From: Smittia aterrima
Lineage: Eukaryota; Arthropoda; Insecta; Diptera; Chironomidae
DNA: 64,000 nucleotides
Assembly (NCBI GenBank): GCA_033063855.1
Contig: CP093829.1
Location: 25,017,537 to 25,081,536 of the forward strand
Direction: 5' to 3'
The notes beneath the pieces were generated by a model. That model searched no databases. It had not been told where the DNA came from and was given only the letters and a program-made list of their open reading frames with translations. This document shows positions 60,563 to 64,000 of the stretch, piece after piece; the stretch's first letter is position 1, and every line of letters starts with the position of its first letter. The position numbers and the translations under genes are program-made.

Positions 60563-62582
60563 AGTCGATCACGCGATAAAACTCATTAAACATTCAAAAG
60601 GACTGTATTTAAAAATGTTCATAATAAAGCTAACAGTGATGGGAAAGTAAATAAATCTTATTCATTCGACTTTGGTTTCAAATGATTTTCATGAAAATCT
60701 ATTTTCATTTAATTTATTCACAACAAAATAAACTTTTCATTTTCAACCTTGAAAACTTAATCCAAGGAGTAATCGTAGTTGTAGCTGTTGTTAGAACCAT
60801 TGTCGTTTACGTTGAATACGCCGACCGACAAAACAGGAAACAAATTGTGAAAAACAGATTTTTTGCGCAGAAGTTTACATTTTGGACAAATTTGAACTCA
60901 CAACTTCCGAAGTTAAACTTTGTAGTCTAGTCTAGTCTGGTTATTTATTTCCATAACAGAAATTCAGTTACAGAAGAGTTTTTATTATGGTCAGGTCAAC
61001 GACCAATCTCCACCTTCTAAATAAATATGAACTAACAGCAATCTTACGTGGAACCAGCGATCGAAGAAAACTCTCGAGCTGAGCACGTTCCGCCAATATT
61101 CCAAGAAGAATCGCTCAATTAAGCTTGGAGCAAATACTTTTTAATTTTGACGGCTTGTTCGTGTTTAAAGTTTGTCTGCTTCGCATGTAACTTCCATCTA
61201 CGGGTTTTCGAAGAAATGACCTTTGCAATTTATGAATCTCAATGAACTCTCTTTGTGTTCTCATTAGGTTAATGATCGAGGTTTATCATGAAAGCAAAAA
61301 TTCCTTTACTTTATTCGGAACGAAACAAATTATTGAATCTTTTATTTGGTTAACATCATAAATCGATAAAGCTTCGACGAAAGCTCAGGTCGATGTGCGA
61401 TAGAAATTAAGTGAATGAAATAATTTGCGTAACTTGTTCGCTCGATTATTTAGCAGATAGTCAAAGAACGGATGTGCTAATGGCATACTTCATGCGAAAT
61501 TATTTTCATTGAGCGTGTAAATCTCTTTCACTTCCCTGTCTTCTTTGGGGCACAAGCCGAGTTCTTTTTTCTTAAATGAATTCTTTAACGCAAAGAGAAT
61601 TTCCATATAAATCTAGAATAAAGAGCGTGGGATGGTTCAGTCAAGTGAGAAGTCTTCTTTTTTCCTGATAAAGCACCAAATCTAATATCAACGACATAAT
61701 CGCTGCATTCTTTCAGAATTAATTGCCGAAACCAAGGCCGATGATAATTAACGATTCGTTTGTTCGCCGTTGAAATGTCTTCCACCCACACTTCAAACAT
61801 TCGAATATTAATCGACATCACCGTTGCCAGTTGAATCAATAGCGTGTAACTTGAATATTTTGTTAGTTAAAGTGCTCGCAAGGCTTCGAAAAGGGAAAAT
61901 GTCAACCGCTCAATCATAAATCAGACTCGTACAGTAAATATTTGAAGAAAAGCGATTGAATTAATGTTGCAGCAAATCGATTCTTGAGTCGTGACATTTA
62001 CGAAACGTCACCGTCGATTCTATTTACGTCGCATACGAGTTATGGATTATGAATAAAGTTGTAAATAAAAGGAAAACATCATCCAATTAGATTAATGTTT
62101 CTCCGCCTGCGCTTTCATTTTTCATTGCGTCTCCTGCCGGCTTTTCATCAATTAAAAATATATTATCATTTTCAATTTGGAGCGAAGGAATGAGGTCGAG
62201 GCGATACTTGTAACCGCTTTCAACTATTTTCCTGACAATTCGTCCATTCGACATGCAGCGAACTAATTTTCCACGATGATTTCGTGGGTTTTTCCTCGCG
62301 CCGTGAAAATTAATCACGCTTTTCATGTTAGGAGGTGTGCATTTATCACGTAGTCACGAAATGTGAGTAATTTCCATATTTAAGCTACGAAAATAGTGAA
62401 CTGTCCCTTATGCGATCGAGAGAGCGAAACAAAATATTTCTCTGTTTTGATTTTCTCTCAATTTACGTAATGAGTAGGAAAAATCAAATTGTTTAACAAT
62501 TTCCACAGCTTTCCGCCGCCGGATTATTTTATTTCACTTGCAATTTGTTTCTACACGATCATCACTTAACGAGACAGCGTCT
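60563..62582. other. Intergenic between otopetrin and NDUFB8
   Basis: Contains a short run of TAGTC repeats (about 60923-60937) and a minus-strand frame ending at 60757 whose peptide tail is Asn/Tyr-rich and is followed by an AATAAA complement at 60713-60718. No acceptor supports it. Frames at 61585-61839 and 62087-62326 have no domains. Confidence 0.5.
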
Positions 62583-63163
62583 TTACTTCTTTTCGTACGT
62601 ATAAACTGGAGCTGCTCCCGGATATTGCTTTGGAAGCAATGGTTGGAACATATGCTTGTCTTCGAGCCAGAAGTAAAGAACAAACCAGAAGGTCATGATA
62701 CCGAAGAAACTATACCAATGGGTTGAAATGGGATAACGTAATTTGCCTAGAAATTAATATTTTGGAATTTCAGTAAAGAAACTTTTTCATCAAAAGTTTT
62801 GCTCTACTCACTATTGTTGAAGCGATCTTCAGAATATAAATCGATTTCAGCATGAATTGGGTCTTTGAAGTTGCGTTTATGTTCTGGGAAATCATAAGCG
62901 TAATGTGGATCTTTGCGCTCAACGCTCACGTCTGGCAAATGTGGATAATCTCCGTAGCCAAGACCATCGTCAGGATAGGGCTTGTACTCTTCGACTGGAA
63001 TTCCGTACTTCTTAGCAGCTGCCTCAATCTCCTTTTGGGTTTGAGGGAAAGGTGCGGGCTTGAAGTCCTTGTTCCAATGATTTCGAACACTAACAATAGC
63101 TCCCAAACTGCTTTTATTTGTTAATTTAGCAGCAAATTTGCTGTACTTGACGAGCGCAGCCAT
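62583..63163 (-). CDS. ND-ASHI: NADH dehydrogenase 1 beta subcomplex subunit 8 (ASHI)
   Basis: Accessory subunit of mitochondrial complex I, in the membrane arm, with its bulk facing the intermembrane space. Exons 62812-63163 and 62583-62746 (intron 65 nt, phase 1); 171 residues. The N-terminus is a basic, Ser/Ala-rich mitochondrial targeting sequence (MAALVKYSKFAAKLTNKSS). The conserved core is IPVEEYKPYPDDGLGYGDYP, then LPDVSVERKDPHYAYDFPE. A single TM helix (FGIMTFWFVLYFWL) lies near residues 133-146, followed by a Pro-rich C-terminal tail (PLLPKQYPGAAPVYTYEKK). The only in-frame ATG gives the targeting peptide. Confidence 0.94.
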
Positions 63164-64000
63164 TTTTTTCGACGAAACTAAATAATTTTGGAGCTTTTCT
63201 TCGGAGAAGAAATATTTTTTTGAAAACTCTTTCCACTTTATTGAAATCTCTCATGGAAATCGGATAAAAAGCCCTTTCTAACCAAATGCTGTTGTTCACT
63301 GCGCGTGAGGGGAGAACAACTGTCTACTTCTTTGGTTTTTCCCCTCGCATTGCGAACGATTTGAAAATCAAGCGGAAAATATTTCTGAACCATCGCATTG
63401 AAGTCGGAAATCGAATCAATCAGAACAAAAGTTTCCCGCATTTTCCTATTTTCCCACATTAATTTTATAGTCGAACGACGTTTTCTCTTTACGACGTATT
63501 TTGTTTACAAATTCTTTGTCTAATATTACGCAATTTCGGCTCTGTCACACAATAGCGAAATAACATGCAACACTGCTTCACTGCATTTGAAAAATCTCAT
63601 CTATACTTGGCGTTGCTAATTTTGATTCAGTTGCGAAAATTCCGAATCTAATTTTATTTTATTTTCTAAAAGCGGTTACGAGTGTCATTGGGCCGTTGCT
63701 TGAAAAAGATGCTCGAGTTAAACAAGGTTCAATCACGCTGATTTGAGTCAGTGGAAAAAATAGCAATACTTGTATAACATGATTAAACATTCCAAATGTT
63801 TCGCGACAAACAAAATTTAATTGTGAAGTAGTAATTGCGTGAAATTGCAAGATAACAGGCAATGTGAGATAAGATATTTGAATTACGTGAAGATGCAGTT
63901 CCTCAAACGAGTTTAGATCATTCTCAATTTACTCTTCTCGTCACGGTGACGCAACTGAGTTCTTCGAATGACAAAGTTTCGAGAGAGAACGGAAGTTTCT
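63164..64000. other. Right edge: NDUFB8 promoter and an unassigned frame
   Basis: A 73-codon minus-strand frame at 63238-63459 begins after a TATAAAATTA sequence and ends in a stop overlapping AATAAA. Its peptide (ending LVRKGFLSDFHERFQ) is not one I recognise. It lies where the NDUFB8 promoter should be. The remaining DNA to 64000 shows nothing I can support. Confidence 0.45.

Noticed and set aside
60921..60940. TAGTC tandem repeat as a microsatellite of interest
   Set aside because: Only about three units; too short to carry meaning.

Overview
This window looks like nuclear DNA of a dipteran insect, probably a lower (nematoceran) fly such as a non-biting midge. The DNA is AT-rich. Most introns are 50-100 nt with GT-AG ends, and promoters of TATA plus initiator type (TCAGTY-like) recur. 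The recognisable proteins are fly-type: a ZAD-C2H2 zinc finger, wishful-thinking-like BMP receptor, fear-of-intimacy-like ZIP transporter, Gad1 and Nervana-like ATPase beta subunits. The species assignment is inference. I rebuilt exons by hand from splice sites, reading-frame phase and family resemblance.

Layout. 1-5.8 kb: no supported gene. 5.9-8.6 kb: a divergent housekeeping pair, DMAP1 (minus) and RCL1 (plus), sharing a 185-bp promoter. 8.8-12.8 kb: an orphan terminal exon on the minus strand, then mostly non-coding DNA. 12.9-17.7 kb: a ZIP zinc transporter like foi, with two possible first exons. 19-20.3 kb: a secreted DNA/RNA non-specific endonuclease. 20.5-23.2 kb: four small secreted Kazal-like inhibitors on the minus strand, two made by a recent tandem duplication and one with a GC-AG intron. 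23.8-26.2 kb: two tandem short Na,K-ATPase beta-like genes. 26.2-27.9 kb: a ZAD zinc-finger gene meeting the second beta gene tail to tail. 28.7-31.8 kb: a type II BMP receptor. 33.5-34.9 kb: fumarylacetoacetase. 35.4 kb: tRNA-Thr(TGT), then a broken copy of part of the FAH gene. 35.9-37.4 kb: an intronless UGT. 40.2-49.8 kb: glutamate decarboxylase with long introns. 51.4-53.5 kb: an unrecognised secreted protein with four repeats of a four-cysteine motif and an apparent ATG-only first coding exon. 55.6-57.8 kb: most of a CFAP410 (C21orf2) homologue. 58.5-60.6 kb: an otopetrin proton channel. 62.6-63.2 kb: complex I subunit NDUFB8.

The genes are not an operon or a single pathway. Two themes stand out: local gene duplication (Kazal genes, ATPase beta genes, FAH fragment), and a GATA plus TATA plus initiator promoter layout at two secreted-protein genes (endonuclease and Cys-rich protein). 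The best candidates for something undescribed are the four-repeat Cys-rich protein and the Kazal cluster. No virus, CRISPR array, rRNA or intact transposon was seen.
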